DNA from: Apostichopus japonicus
Taxonomy: Eukaryota > Echinodermata > Holothuroidea > Aspidochirotida > Stichopodidae
NCBI RefSeq assembly: GCF_037975245.1
Contig: NC_092568.1
Location: 35,688,501-35,752,500, forward strand
Direction: 5' to 3'
Length of the DNA stretch: 64,000 nt
The notes under the pieces are model-generated. The model was not told where the DNA came from, did not search any database, and saw nothing but the letters and a program-made list of their open reading frames with translations. This document shows positions 1-13,386 of this stretch, in pieces. Positions within the stretch are counted from its first letter, which is position 1; each line of letters starts with the position of its first letter. The translations under genes were made by a program, and so were the position numbers.

Positions 1-1150
1 AGAGATGTGGGGAAACATGCAGGAGACCCTGTTTACTTCATTGACGGACAAAGAAGTAGTTGTTTCTGGTGATGCCCGCAATGATTCTCCTGGACATAGT
101 GCACAGTACTGCACTTACACTATGATGGAAGAAAGCAGTGGTAAGGTCCTGCATATGGAGATCGTGGATGTAAGGGAAGCAGCTGGGAAAAGACCAAACA
201 TGGAGAAGATTGGCTTCACCCGAAGTATGGATTTTCTCATGGAGAGAATTAATGTCAAAGAGGTTGTGACAGATGGCCACCTTCAGATTGCTGCTCTCAT
301 GAGAAATTGTTCCAAATATGAAGGTATCATCCACCAAAATGATGTATGGCATGGTAGTAAATGCCTCACCAAAATGCTCACAAAAGCTGCCAAGGCAAAG
401 AGAAGAAAGCCATTTTGGAGTGGATGCCAGCCATCAGGAAACATTTTTGGTTCTCCTCCAGCAGTTGTGATGGAGAAGAGAAGAAGCTGAAGGCATCCCT
501 TCTCGGCATCATTCACCAAGTAGTCAATGAGCCTGAGTGGGCTCTTGGAGCATATGGGTTTTCGGGTAAGTGTGCTCATGAGCAAATAGATGAATGGGAG
601 CATGACAAGGCCTGGCTGACGAAGGGATCAGCAGCAAATAAAACCTTAGGGAGGTTGCTGACTAGCAAACGCTTTATGAAGAAGTTAGCGTACTACAGGA
701 ACTTCAGGTATACCGGCAACCTGGAGTCATTTCATAATCATTTACTTATGTACGCACCAAGCGAGACTCTTACGGGTTTGTTGGGTTTGCTACTCGAAAT
801 AAGCTTGCATCGATTGACTGCAACTACCATGCTGATCGTGAGCAAGCTGTCACCAAGACGGACATCTTCGATACAGGTGCAAGTATAGTAAGCGAACCCG
901 CAACTTCCATGCGGAACCATTACCTGAGGCAAAAAGCTACGGCTACATAGCAGACCTAATGAGAAGTATTGCTGCCAAGCGATTAATAACACCTGGTCAC
1001 CTTTCTCAGCATGTTTCCCTCGCGCAAGATGATCCAAGAAAAATCCATCCAAGGATGCCAATGCTTCCAAGGTCATCATTAGATGAGCTTGTAATGGATC
1101 ATGTCAGTCGCTTTTCACTCCAGCAGATATCTGAACAACCCCCAGAGTGA
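1..1150 (+). pseudogene. Decayed DDE transposase, copy 1, cut by the window edge
   Basis: Conceptual pieces in shifting + frames (5-about 400, about 400-770, 771-865, then to 1150) form one protein. Its landmarks are the first Asp in VVVSGDARND, the second in VVTDGHLQIA followed by NDVWHGSKCL, and a Glu in TGNLESFHNHLLMYAP, a plausible DDE triad. This layout matches a transposase-like family I remember from fish and marine invertebrate genomes; a Kolobok relation is possible but I could not confirm it. At least three frameshifts break it, so it is a relic. The second copy at 11130-12700 shares the same order of motifs, including the tail YRCKYSKRTRN near 868-900 (YRAKYRKNQNN in copy 2). No terminal repeats were found. 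The 5' part lies outside the window. Confidence 0.7.
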
Positions 1151-1690
1151 AGAAACCCATAGATTTTTTGTAGTTTCATTGGTGTATTTGGAGTAATTTA
1201 GCTGTTGCCATTTCCAATATATCATATATCACTTTAATTTTGTTGACTGTATTACCTTCAACAAGTAAGTTTTTACTCTTGTGTTGCAAAATATGTCAGA
1301 TTCATAACAAATGACACATCAAAACCACAATGCTTTCTCATGTTCTGCTTGTAAATGTGTAATTTTGACTGGTTTTTAATTGTTATTGTTTTACTGTGCT
1401 GGCAGCTTATGTAGACAGATGTATTTTGCCATTAAGGCTTTCGCCTTCGCTAGTGATGTATGTGTGTGGGAAAGGAGCAAGGCACGATCACTATTAGTAA
1501 TCAGTTATCATATCGGACTGATATAGTTGCACAACTCACTCATTTTCTGGAGTGCTGTATTTATCTGTACTTGAACAGGGGCGTTAATTTATCAAGTCTT
1601 GCCCATTACCTTTTTTCTAATGACCTAAGGTATTTAAAAAAAAAACATGGCTAATATATGAAGTTTAGTACTTGAAGTATGTCAAGTACT

Positions 1691-1758
<68 letters not shown>

Positions 1759-3356
1759 TACTTCATCGGTTGAAGCTGCTCTCTTCATTCATGTCTTTTC
1801 TGTTGCCGAGGATCGAGTTCTCGCGGGTTGGGAATTTGATGTTGTAAGTAGGGTAAGTAGGTTGTAAGTAGGGTAGAAAGAGTATTTCACGTTGATTGGA
1901 GTGTGGACACAACGTTATAAATGAAGTCAAGCGAAGCGACCTCTGAAATCCATTTCATACGTCCTTCAAGCCTGTATCCATGCGGACGGGTTCAGTGAGT
2001 TTCTGGAATCATTTCTCTATACGCTATACGAAATTACGCGCGGACAAATCATACCCAGCTTTGTCGATATTCATTCTGTTGACAATTAACGTACATTGCC
2101 TTATACCTAGCAGGCTGAGTGGATCTATGCCCAGAAAGTAGGCCTTCATGCAGTAGCACAGACACAAGGTAGGTAAGAAGAGAGAAGACGTGTTTTATAT
2201 TGTTTTGCGATATCAACCAGTACGCAAACAAAACAAGTCCCGTTTTAATACCAGAAACGAGTCGATCTTTACGCTCTGACAGATTGATGCACCTATAGGC
2301 GCAGGCCTGTACTTTTTATAGCCGTTAAGATAGAATTTTCCCGTCCACGTTATGTATGATATTTCGGGGGAGGTGGATCTGAGGTCGGTGGGGGTATCTT
2401 TTCCTTCTTCAGGTTGCTCTCGATCGATCGATTGAGGAGAGAGAGGGTTGGTGGTACATTGAATAACGTGTGTATATTTTGCGGAACCTGCATGGTCAAT
2501 ATTTAGAAGGTATCCCAGTTCTGATTTTCCTTTGCCAACGTATTAGATACTAGCCTGCTATGATAGGCCTTTCGACTGTGAACTCTGGTGGCAAAACCAG
2601 TCAAGCTCGTCTTGTCACTGGAGAGAGAAATTTGATATACTTTCAATGCAAAAAAGAACATACTTGTAGAAGCATAAGGCTACTTATCTCATATATATTT
2701 TACTTTTCTTCTCTTGGACTACAACATGTACAGTTACAATTCTGCCAAACTGCATCCTTTGATGTTTTATGTGCAGCTTATATTAATTCATCCATATTTT
2801 TGGGTGTTCACATATTTGTGATCGGTCCACGAACTGAACAAGTTTTTCACGTTTCTCTGTATTTCAGTATCATCAGGTACCGCTGCTTTTTTTGGCTTCA
2901 TTTTAGTTTCCATTTATGTTAAACAAGTCATTATTTTCGGAAAACTCACTTTCATTTAGTTGGTTTATCGTATAGTATCAGCCTGCTATACCTTACATCC
3001 TTTTATTCGTTCTGTACTGTAATTTTATTCGTCAATAATGTTGATGATAACATGCATGACTGATCTTCGTTCTGTACTTTGATTATTCGTTAATAATGTT
3101 GAAGATATCATGCATGATTGATCTTTACAACGATTTTTTTAAATATAAAAACTCGTTCTGCTACTGTAATATCTTTCATCAATGGAAGATATACAAAAAT
3201 GCTCTTACTGCTATACAAATGAAAGAAACTTCAAATCTTAACAACATAAAATAACAAAGGAAAGAAAAAACTAACTTTACGAAAGCAGTATAGCTGGCTA
3301 TGTCTAGGCTCGTCATATTTGTACAAAAACTTCCTACACAAGCTATCTGGGCCTAT

Positions 3357-3389
<33 letters not shown>

Positions 3390-3480
3390 GTTGATATATA
3401 TATATAGTTGCTATATATATATATATATAGTTGCTTTATATATACGTTGCGGTCGTACCCGTACTAAACGTTTAAAGAGG
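1151..3480. other. Non-coding stretch with TA microsatellites
   Basis: I see no convincing exon here. The stretch holds a (TA)n tract at about 1690-1755 and another, with TATAGTTG-type interruptions, at about 3354-3434. The open frames crossing these tracts are low complexity. Confidence 0.5.
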
Positions 3481-3549
3481 CGTGGTCGTGACGTAGTGGC
3501 TTTTAGAATATTTCTTCTGGACGTCAGAGTTTGGTACAGTACATTTCTC

Positions 3550-3571
3550 TGACGTCACGAAGGTGACGTCA
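3550..3571. promoter_or_regulatory. Two perfect CRE palindromes
   Basis: TGACGTCA occurs at 3550-3557 and again at 3564-3571, 14 bp apart. A GGACGTCAG variant and a GTGACGTAG half-match lie 30-60 bp upstream. TGACGTCA is the classical CREB/ATF site. The cluster lies just upstream of a possible first exon that ends at a GTAAGT donor (3939). Promoter function is inferred only from these sites. Confidence 0.4.
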
Positions 3572-3726
3572 CTCAGTACTTTTACGAATGATCACAGCGA
3601 CGAACATCGGCAACTTTCGCCTGTACGCAGTCTGCTACATGTACAGTTTCATATAGGGAAAGTCCAGTACACAATGCAGGGAGTGACTGTATTATTGACA
3701 AAAGGCTACTGTTAATTAGATATTCA

Positions 3727-3938
3727 ATGCGGAAATTAAAAGAACGGAGGTCCACATCGGTTCTTCTTTCCGACGCTTCGATGAGTAGATTCGACAGAAA
3801 AAAAAGCTTCGAGACGAAACGAGGTGAATTTAAAGAAAGTCGATGGATAGGTGACAAAGACCCAACGGTTTCCTCAACACATCGTGGCTTTGCCAAACAC
3901 CTCCTTGAATGTCATCTCACTGCATGTCGTTTTTGCTG
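3727..3938 (+). CDS. Possible first exon of an unknown gene
   Basis: An open frame starts at ATG 3727 and runs into a strong donor, GCTG/GTAAGT, at 3939. It is basic and serine-rich (it begins MRKLKERRST) and matches no family I know. The paired CRE sites 160 bp upstream make a promoter with first exon plausible, but I found no second exon, so this could be chance. Confidence 0.2.
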
Positions 3939-3941
3939 GTA

Positions 3942-6900
3942 AGTGCGTAACTTTCAGCATGCATAAACTTTTAAAAATGTTTGATAGGTCTAGTTCTTCC
4001 ATCCACAGGTGAACAAGTCATACATTGATGTAGGCCTATAACTGAAACTAAATTGCTTTCTCTCGATCTAGGTGAAGCAAGTACATACAGTATTCCAAGA
4101 ACCTTTCAAATAATTGATTAGGAATAGGCTCATGCCTAACTTTCGTTGCTAAAGCCTCTTATTTAGGCCTAACTTCTTCGTATAGGTTTTATTGTCAAGG
4201 GCCCTCTTTGGACTTTTAGTTATGGACAATGTCAGCATTGATTGACCACTATGACGAACTGAAGTAGTGCCAGACCTTTATTTTCTCAGTTTGAAACTTG
4301 TAAGATTGTATCTGAGGACAGTGTATCCTCTCATACGAGAACAGGTGTAAAATGTTTAGATCGAACTTCAGGTTTCCCCCTCCCACACAAGATATATTCT
4401 TCGTTGTAGATATTTCTCATTAGTAGGAGTTGTGTGTGGATCACCAGTTAACTACACGTTTGCATGATGCATTGCTTAGCTGGTTGTATTCAATTGCTGG
4501 AGTCATATCAGACCAAAGTTGATGACGACTTATACCTACAAATATGTTGCTCTGTTCAGTAGAAAGTGGTGTGAGTGAAATTTGTGCTTTGACAGTCCTT
4601 GCAACTGCTTGTTTTTATTACACTTTGTTGAAGGTCGTTTCACAGTGATGAAGAAGGTATTAACCTGATGAGTTTACAATGCCATTTATCCATTCAAGTG
4701 TTGAACAGTATTACACAAATATCCTCGTTTTTAGCAGTTAATTCCATAATTTTGACAATTTTATATTTTACCTGCAAAAGGTCGAAGGGGGATGTCAACC
4801 CCCTGCCACTTTACCTACTTGGTAGAAACCCTGCGTGGTTTGTTTCTACTTTACACATACGTTTTTACTTTAACCCGATAATAGGTAACTTGTTAATGGG
4901 CACATATTGTTTCCAACTACTGACTTGTGTGTGACCTGGTTAACAAAAAGGCAACTGCAATTGATTCAACATGTGAGACCAAATTTTATCACTTTGTGAC
5001 TACATATTATTCTCTGTAGCATAACTATGAGACCCTTAATTTAAAACTAAAGTACTTCATGTGGACAAAGAGCTCTTTTAAGAAGACTACTTCATTCTTA
5101 TGTGTATGTTTATGAAGCTTCTAGTTGTAAAAGGTGCATAGATTTCTTTACCTACAACTGAAAACAATGTACATTAAAAGAAACATGATATGATTTTGAT
5201 AATTTTGCAAGCCAAACATTAAAATAATCCTCTTTTCTATGATAAAATTTAGCAGTAGGTTGCTCATTTCCTCTTTAATTAAATCTGTACTTCAACACAT
5301 ACTGTTTGTTTGATTTACTGTCATAAAATGATGAATTATTTATGAAATGCAAAAATAATGAAATATCTTAAAATTCCTTGTGATATTTTTCACCTTCATC
5401 TAATGTAAGTTTTACCACATATGATTACACACGTTTAAACATTTCTGCCTGTATGTATCCTGCAGCTGTACTAACTTTGATCAATATCAATACTAAGCAT
5501 TATTAGTTGAGATGCTAAGGACTACTGGGCCCTATACTAGAACATGTAAACAAACAAATAGTAACTGAGAAACGGTAAGAAGCTAATGGTACAGATGAGT
5601 GACAACAAAGAACATTAGAACATGATTTACCCTTCTAGTTTTGCAATGCGAGAAACTAGTTTTTGCGAAAGTTTTCATTTGTCCTGTACCTCACACATTA
5701 TTTTTTTTTTTATAAAAGTGAGTGTTGCCTTTACTTTAGGGTTGTATGTCATGTCAAAGACACAGTAAGCTGCTAAGATCACAAGAACTGCCAATGGCAG
5801 AGAAGGTCAAAGGTAGCAATTCTTTATTTTCGGTGATGACTGCAACTGCTCTGGTGCAAAAATTTCTCCGGTATATGTTGCAACAGAGGAGTACTTATCT
5901 GAACATTTGAGCTGATCTGCATGACATGTTCATGAAAACAAAAATACATCAATAAATTTCAAATAATTGTTTTACTTGCAGAGTTTAAACTCTGATGCTA
6001 TGAGTATATTTTAATGGCAGGGTCTCATCGTCACTCCAAAATACAATTCACAGCAACATCCCTTACATTTGTGATTGGTCATAGTACTCTAATTGATGCA
6101 AATATATGGCAAGTTCAAATGAAAAAAAAAAACCCAAAAACATAGGCCTTAGCCACTCTGATTGAGCAATGACATTGCAAAATCAGTGAGATGTACGGTA
6201 CCGTACACAGCAGCAGTCAACATAGATAACAGAGAGGCAACACATTCACATTATAAAATTACACCAGGGTGTACACTGTACAGTATAGTTTGTGGATAGG
6301 GTAATTGGTAAGCATAGTGTCCTTGCAGTAAAGAACTGTCCTCAGGCAAATGAAACTACACCATCAGATGCTAATGGAGGAGTGGACTAAATTTAAATTT
6401 TGACCATTTAGGATAATGAGAATCTGCCTTTACTAAAAAAGTCTGGGCCTGTGAAAGATCATATATGTTGCTAATTTGGACAGAGAGCATTTTGTTAACT
6501 ATGAGACTTGATTAACACACCCTTCCTTGTTAGAAATTTATTGTGTGACAGTATCACTCGTATTTCAGCTAGCTGCATTGTTTCATCATGCTTGCTCTAT
6601 AGTTTGCTATACTAAACACATAATCATCTCAAGATGATGAAGTACTGTACAAATAAATAAGTAACCGTGCTAAAATTCATGAGGACATTTAAAAATCATC
6701 ATCACCATCAATTTCTTTGGTGATTGGTAACAGTTTGCATGGTAATTACGTACTTTTGGCACTGAAGTGCACAAAAGATGTGATTCTTCATATTTTGTGT
6801 TACAATTACAAAAAGTGAAAATAATTCCTTTTTGTACAGTTTCTTTTTGAAGTGAAATACAAGATTAAGAAAATAGAGCTCTTACATCATTATCACTGTT

Positions 6901-7697
6901 CACAATCAATAAGTTTCTGTCCTCCTTTGACAAACATGGAAGAATCCACAAGGCCGCTGTTCGAGTTGTATCTGTGAAGGAACGAGGAACCCTGACTTTG
7001 GCTTGAGCCCACAATTAGTCAAGATATCCTGTCTCAAAGATAGGCCTCTATTATAAAATGCCACTAGTTTTTCGCAAGGTCACCTAATGGGATGCAAAGG
7101 GGGCAGATTGCTTCAAGAACAAATAAATTGTATGGCCTTGTGATGGCTTACTTGTATTTTTTTCTGGAGATAACACCTTCTGCATGTGTGTTCAATAATC
7201 CAGGAGAAATTGTAAGGTACCCTTTGAATGGGTGATCATTTTGAAGTTTATGATATTGTTGGCTATGTCATCTAGGTTTCTGAAAAATACTTCAGATATG
7301 TCTTGCCAATCAAACAGGTTTAAAAAGTCTTGGATAATCTGTTTACAGAAGATAGTAGAACAGACAATATGTATGTATGTATATATCTGTTTCGAATACT
7401 CTGTTTAGAATATTTTGTAGCACAAAAGTCCCCTGTTAGTTTGCTTAAACATTTACAGGTAGAAAGCATCAATTACAAAGAAAGCAACCTAGCAGTTACT
7501 GTTCCTTCCTATTGATTCTGGACACAATAGTTTCTTGGTACATTTATAGACCTTCATATGATTGTATTGATGGATAAGAACAACATTTTGTTTGCGACAT
7601 TCCAGGCAAGGTTTCTACTAGGTTTGTTAAGAATGAAACCAATAACTTTCCGCTGACTTATAAATACTGCTTGAACCAAAATCTCTTGCCCCCATGT
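3942..7697. other. Long stretch with no recognisable gene
   Basis: The DNA is AT-rich, with short open frames only. I read both strands and saw no protein family, tRNA-like fold or terminal-repeat pair. TAGGCCTA-type words occur here, as in the rest of the window. Confidence 0.45.
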
Positions 7698-8207
7698 CTA
7701 GCTAGAATGGGACTTCAGAACTTCTGCTAAAATGTCATCATGACTTAAATAACTTTTCAGAGTATCAAGCAATGGTACATAAATGAATGTATCATTTTTC
7801 CCACAGGTGGAACCTAGCACATATTCTGGCTCAACTAAACCAAAGTGCTCCTTATTAAAAGCTGTCTGTTTGTAGTCTGTGGCCAACTTTTCCAAGATGT
7901 TGTTTTTCTTTTTAAACTTTTCATTGATAAATTAAAGATATCAGGATTTTTGCCGTAGTGAAACCAAAAGCTGAAAGTTTTCTTTTATCTCTGTGTTATC
8001 ATCCCTGTTATGTGTTGAACTGTTATAGATGAGTTCAGATAGCTCTAATATGCTTCTATTTGTAACAGTAACTGGTAATTTATGCTTCTCTTTTATGCCT
8101 AAAATGAAAATAGCAAAGTCTCTTTCCGTGGATCTTTCCCGATTTCTCTGGTGTGATACGTCACCCAGAGCAGCAGCATCTATAGCACTTATTCCAGTGA
8201 CTCTGCT
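7698..8207 (-). pseudogene. Fragment of a multicopy metazoan protein family, frame-shifted
   Basis: On the minus strand two open segments follow each other. The first (about 8207 down to a stop at 7941-7943) contains FAIFILGIKEKHKLPVTVTN. The second, in another frame (about 7910 to 7698), contains FGLVEPEYVLGS and then FIYVPLLDTLKSYL. This order, a KEKHKLP stretch followed by a YVPLLDTLK stretch, is familiar to me from uncharacterised multicopy predicted proteins of fish and marine invertebrates. I cannot name the family or a function. The frameshift between the segments and the missing rest suggest a decayed copy. Alternatively the segments are two exons with an unseen small intron. Confidence 0.45.
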
Positions 8208-8299
8208 AGACTATTTCTATGTGAATGAGGAGTCACATCATCAACTTCTAAACCAATGTTTGCTGCAATAGAGTTGTGCCTATTTCAGTATCATCATGC

Positions 8300-11110
8300 C
8301 CACCAGAGTTACTGTCATGCCTTGTGTTAACATCGAGCACTCTTTAATGAAATTTCCGCAGATGGGAATAAAACTTGCTTAACACCCGTTAGATTATTTC
8401 ACAACCATCTATTCCACATCTCATGGAGAAGTTGGGTTCAATACTATTTGAGAATCTTATGTGATGTAACAACTTTTAAAAGTACTGGTCCTGAAAGTTT
8501 TAAATATTGAACAACTTTCCAACTGCAAGGATGACATAAGGCCTAATCTAACACAACCTTGGCTATGCTTAATTAGGATGGCTTGGCATAAGTACTGGAC
8601 AAACCTCACAAACCTTTTACGGCATAGCCTAGGCTTAATTATAGAGTCTTCAAGTCTTATATAGGCGATTAAGTAGCAGAACAGTTAGGCTAGCATAGCC
8701 TAGGCATAACATTGGAACTCTAAAGAAGTTAAACGTTAATGAAGGTATACACAATGCTTAGCAGTTATTTAATCTGTACTTTTCTAAACCAAACAACTCT
8801 TTCAAAGGCTTAACGTCAACTTACACTTGTGACATGTTGCTTAAATTCATATAATAATACTAGCGGCCGTTGAAAGTGAAGTCCAGTCGTGTCAAGTCTC
8901 GTCACATGTGACGGCGAAGCGCTTCTGCGGGAATAAAAATATGGAATACTCGTATAGTCGCCCAGCAGTGCAGTGATGCCGTATACTGTATATAATGTAC
9001 TGTAAGTAGGTCTAAAGCATTGAGTTAGCGCCTAGCGCGCGAACGAACCACTCTATGTTAAAGAGAAATTTTCATTGGCTTAAAGTTTGAATCTTCCATT
9101 TTATATCATTTGGGATTCTTTCTAATTTCTCAGATATGCACCCATTTTCTTGAATACCAACTTTGATTATTTTACATATTTACCAATATTTATTACCATA
9201 GCCACATTCTTGAAAGGCTGTATTCAGTGGATTAATGTAAAGTAGTGTTTTAGGAAATTTGTTTTTAACCAATGAGAAGTAAGAACACTTCTGAGACGTA
9301 TAATCTGTCTTTATTCACACGACGCGGCCTGGCGGCAAACGTAACTTCTATTTCTAGTACGAATGAGTAGCCTACATCATTGTAGAAAATTCTATAGAAG
9401 TCACGATGAAATGTTTTTAAGTTATGGGGTCGGCGTTTATAGGTCAGGCATTGTTATTGCGCTCATTCGTTGTGGAGAAAGATGTATGCTGGCCGTGCGA
9501 AATAGCACAAAGCACTTAAACGTACACAAGCATGGCAAATAATATTGATCCAGCCAGCTGAAGCTGTACAACTACTAAGAATATTGTGTCAACAAGTGTC
9601 TCGAGAAATACTTACGTTTAGGCTCCATAAGTTTGAATTGTGAGTCAATCCGTCTTCATGGGCTAATCCAGAAGGGGAGGGATTCAGTGCTTTCGAGAAA
9701 ATGATCACAGTAGCTTATATACTTTCCGTTGTTTTGTTATGTACATAACCGTACCGGACGACTTTCGTTGGGGTCGGGGGGGGGGGGGGGCGCTGAGGCA
9801 ATTTTTGCTTCAACACAAGCATGCCCGCAAAAGAGCGGCTTGTCTGAAAAAAGGGTTCCTTCTGAGCGGTGGGTTGCAAACCCTCACCCCGTCTCATACG
9901 CCTATGGTTAGACCTATGTAGATAATATATAGATAATTGTCTGGACCCGCTAATCGGGGGTTCGTTTTTACAGGTTAGGGGCGGCTTCTTATGATTTCGT
10001 TACCTCGGGATCATTTTATCTTTTGACTGTATTAGTTAGTCTTGCCTTATTGAACTTTCAAGAAACTTCCCATAGGCCTAGCCTACGACTCCATCCATAC
10101 CCCCTCATCCCCACATAAAAATGTTATTCTTCAGTTACATAAATACTGGGTGATTATTCCCCTAGGGTGGAATTTTAAACTCATTTTAAGTGTAGAACAA
10201 ATACAACCCCATGAAGTGAATAATTAGCTCTTATCTTGTGTGATTCTACCCTATTATGATACGTTAAAATAAGTGTTGTTGGTGTTATACCCTTTTTATT
10301 GTAAAATAATATACTAACAAGGGTTGTTTTACACCTTGTTACTGAGATATACATAATTCGTGCAAAAGTACATGTTATGTGGGTTCAATTACCATTTTGG
10401 TTAAAGAGGTACGTTTTTTTGGAAAAGTGAGTGTAAATTAAGCACTGTAAATGTGTAAATGTACAAAAATCATTGTGTCTTATTACAAGCAGAGTATGTA
10501 AATTTACCCACGAAGATCAGAAATACACATATCCGCTTTACCTCGGGGTATATGTACACGTTTACCATAATGGTCAAGGCAATTGTTATAATTACACTTT
10601 GTAATGGTATAACTACATTGTGGATGTTTATTATACAAGTTTCCAGTGTTTAATACAGTAGCAATCATGTTAAATAATTCACTGGTTTGAGAATTACTTT
10701 GTCAGGTTTTTAACAGTAGCTCTTAATTTTGGCATGTCAACATTGGGAGAAAGGCCATAAGAGGGGGAGGGGGGGGGTGGTTGTTAGGAATATAAATATT
10801 TTGCAAGAGAAAATTGCTAAGTTTAAAAGTTATTCTTCTTTCTGAAAGCTGACCTTGGTTGTTGTGCTTCAAACTTGCTACAAGAGAACATGATACATGT
10901 GAAAATAGAGGTTACCCCCTGCCCCTCCCCCACAATATCTCCATAGTTGATGCCCCTTGCATGTCAAGTATACCACACTGCCCCCCCCCCTCCCCCAAAT
11001 ACAGATACCATGACTGAACGTTTGTGCCTCTGCACTTACATTACAGTACTGATGCAAATAGACTTCCATAATCTATTATTGATATGCCTGCTGACTGAAT
11101 TTTTGGATTT
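8300..11110. other. Intergenic stretch with G-run and simple repeats
   Basis: No exon was recognised. There is a long G tract at about 9776-9790, another at about 10770, and pyrimidine runs around 10918-10995. Short open frames across the G/C runs are low complexity. Confidence 0.45.
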
Positions 11111-11129
11111 TCTTTTCACAGATAATTAC

Positions 11130-12700
11130 TCCCAAATGAAACTGTAGAGAGTGAGGTGTTTCCTCAAGAGCTTGAGATGGACTTCTCAGAAATCCAGAGT
11201 GAAGAGTCTCTTCCAGATAACTGCCCCTCAGGGGAAACGTTTGGTATCATTGAGAAAGCGAAATGTATTGTCTCTATAAACAAATTGTTAGAACTGCTGA
11301 AGTTAATACATGGGGATTACTGCACACAAACACACTGTACTAAAATCATATCGCATCTATGGAGTGCTATTGGTACAGCAATTATATTTTCTTGGAAGTG
11401 TGAAGATGGCCATGTGTGTGGAAAATGGTACTCACAAAACAGATTTTGTGGTATCTTTTCAGGTAGCATTCAATATTCGTCAGCTGTAAGCATTTCAGAA
11501 AACAATTATTCTAAAATGGCATTGTATTTTAAAGTTTCCATAATATTTTTTGTAAGCAACACAACATTTCTACGTGTTCAAAGGTTGCATGTAACTCCAT
11601 CTGTTAAAGCTACTTGGTAGAAGGTCCAAAAGGCAGAATTCTGCAAACTTAAAGACAGAGGTTTATGTGTAGCAGGAGATGCTAGAACAGACTGCCCGTG
11701 GCATTGTGCCCAATACTGTACTTACAGCTTCATGGATAAAGATTCTTAAAAAATGTAGCATTTAGAGGTAGTTGATGCTAGGGAAGTAGGGGGGGGAAAA
11801 GTCCAAACATGGAAAGAGTTGGATTTGAGAGAGGATTAAATTTCTAATGAAAGAATTTAAATTCTGTGAAGTAGTGACCGATGCCCATGTTCTGATAAAG
11901 GCACTGCTAAAAGAGTGTACAATATATGATGGAATTTCTCATCAAGTGGATGTTTGGCATAGAGCAAAGAACCTTGTCAAGACACTCTCTAACGTAGCAA
12001 ATGCCAAAGAGAGCACTGATCTGCACTTATGGATGCCTGCTAGAACGTAATCATTTCTGCTACTCCGCTAAAGAGTGCGGCGGTAATTGATATCAAAATC
12101 AAGTCAATTTTGCTGTCACTTCTTCACCACATTTTAGGCGAACACCAGTGCTTGTTGTACGCCAGGTGAATTTAGTCATCACCACCTATGTGAAAACGAC
12201 CATAGTAAGCCTTATCTGAAGAAGGGATCGCCGTCACATGAAGCCCTTAGGTCTATCACACTCAAAAAGCAATTTCTTAACACTTTTCATATTACAAAAA
12301 TTTCAAACATACTGGTTCTCTTGAATCATTTCATAATCATATGCTAATGTATGCCAATAAACGTTGTGCTTATTCTTATGATGAATATGTAACTAGAATG
12401 CTACTGGCTGCTATAGATCATAACTATCACATTGAACTAGTATATGACTCAACTGTTGATGGCAAACCAATGTATCGGGCAAAGTATAGAAAAAATCAAA
12501 ACAATGGGCGCCTCAAAAAGTCAAAGTGCCTAAGGCTTTTGGTTACAATCCTGAATTGATGAAAACTGTCATTTGCTCAGACAAGAGATTCAGTGCCATT
12601 TATCGGCCAGAGTAGGCCTACCTGAAGATCACCCAAAAATCATCAAACCAAATATTGGCAGTGCTCCAAAGCCTAGTATGAGTGTTCTACTTGCATAGTA
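11130..12700 (+). pseudogene. Decayed DDE transposase, copy 2
   Basis: A paralogue of the relic at the left edge of the window. An upstream open segment (11156-11620) includes a Cys/Trp region CEDGHVCGKWYSQ. After it come, in changing frames, VAGDARTDCPWHCAQYCTYS (about 11675-11735), PNMERVGFERGLNF, VVTDAHVLIKALL with QVDVWHRAKNLVKTL (11847-12050), the Asn-His-Leu-Met-Tyr stretch near 12335 and YRAKYRKNQNN near 12475. The first Asp and the second Asp of the triad are retained. A G-run (11790s), stops and frameshifts show it is dead. A TTTTCACAG just before 11121 could be an ancestral splice acceptor. I saw no terminal inverted repeats. Confidence 0.7.
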
Positions 12701-12924
12701 ACAGTCTAGGTTTGCAAGTTCAGCTGACATGTGACATTCCTAAGCTATAATGGTTAATTTAGGAAACAAGATGCAGTTTATTTCACTTGATTTGTTATTG
12801 ATTATCACTCTTAATGGCTCGGAGAGATGTTACATGAATTTGAGTCTTGATTTTTGCTAAATTTACTATACTTAAGAGTTATTTAAAGACTCCCTTCTTT
12901 ACTCGTTCATTTGATTGCGATTGA

Positions 12925-13022
12925 ATTGTTTTTTTTTTAAGCGCCTAGAGCAGCTTAGTAATTCTTCTTTCTGATTTAGGACTATATAAGTCAACTGTAT
13001 TATTATTACTATTATTATTATG
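12925..13022 (+). repeat. 3' tail of a LINE/SINE-type retroposon ending in (ATT)n
   Basis: The segment has GCGCCTAGAGCAGC, then GGACTATATAAGTC, then an (ATT)n run ending near 13022. This arrangement is what I recall for 3' tails of non-LTR-type retroposons in marine animals. No upstream coding part is attached. Confidence 0.4.
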
Positions 13023-13257
13023 TTTAAGTCCAAGAAAGTGGAAACATCTGCAGAGTGCCAGTAATGTTTATACACCTACACTCCATTGTTTTATGAAGTA
13101 TAAAAAGTCAAGCAAAGCATGTTCTTTGATTTTCATGTCTAAAACAGAGCCCTTGGATTACATTCAATACCATTTTATGCTTGTAAGACACTGTAAACAT
13201 GTCATTTGATTGATGCATTAAAGTCTTAAGTATTGCCACTGAGTTTTGCATGCACCT

Positions 13258-13386
13258 GAGGTGGCATACTCCAGTCTTATCCAGTGGTGAGTAGCATTTA
13301 GTCAGAACTTCTATGTAGACTTAGAGAACATATTATTGTAATGGTTTAACATGTAAGTCAATGGGGCTTTTAGTAGGGTTGGGACC
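13258..13386. mobile_element. Degenerate relative of the MITE nested in the Harbinger element
   Basis: GAGGTGGCATACTCC at the left and GTAAGTCAATGGGGCTTT toward the right match, in the same order, the element at 41294-41764. The ends are eroded and the interior is much shorter (about 130 bp against 471 bp). Confidence 0.45.
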
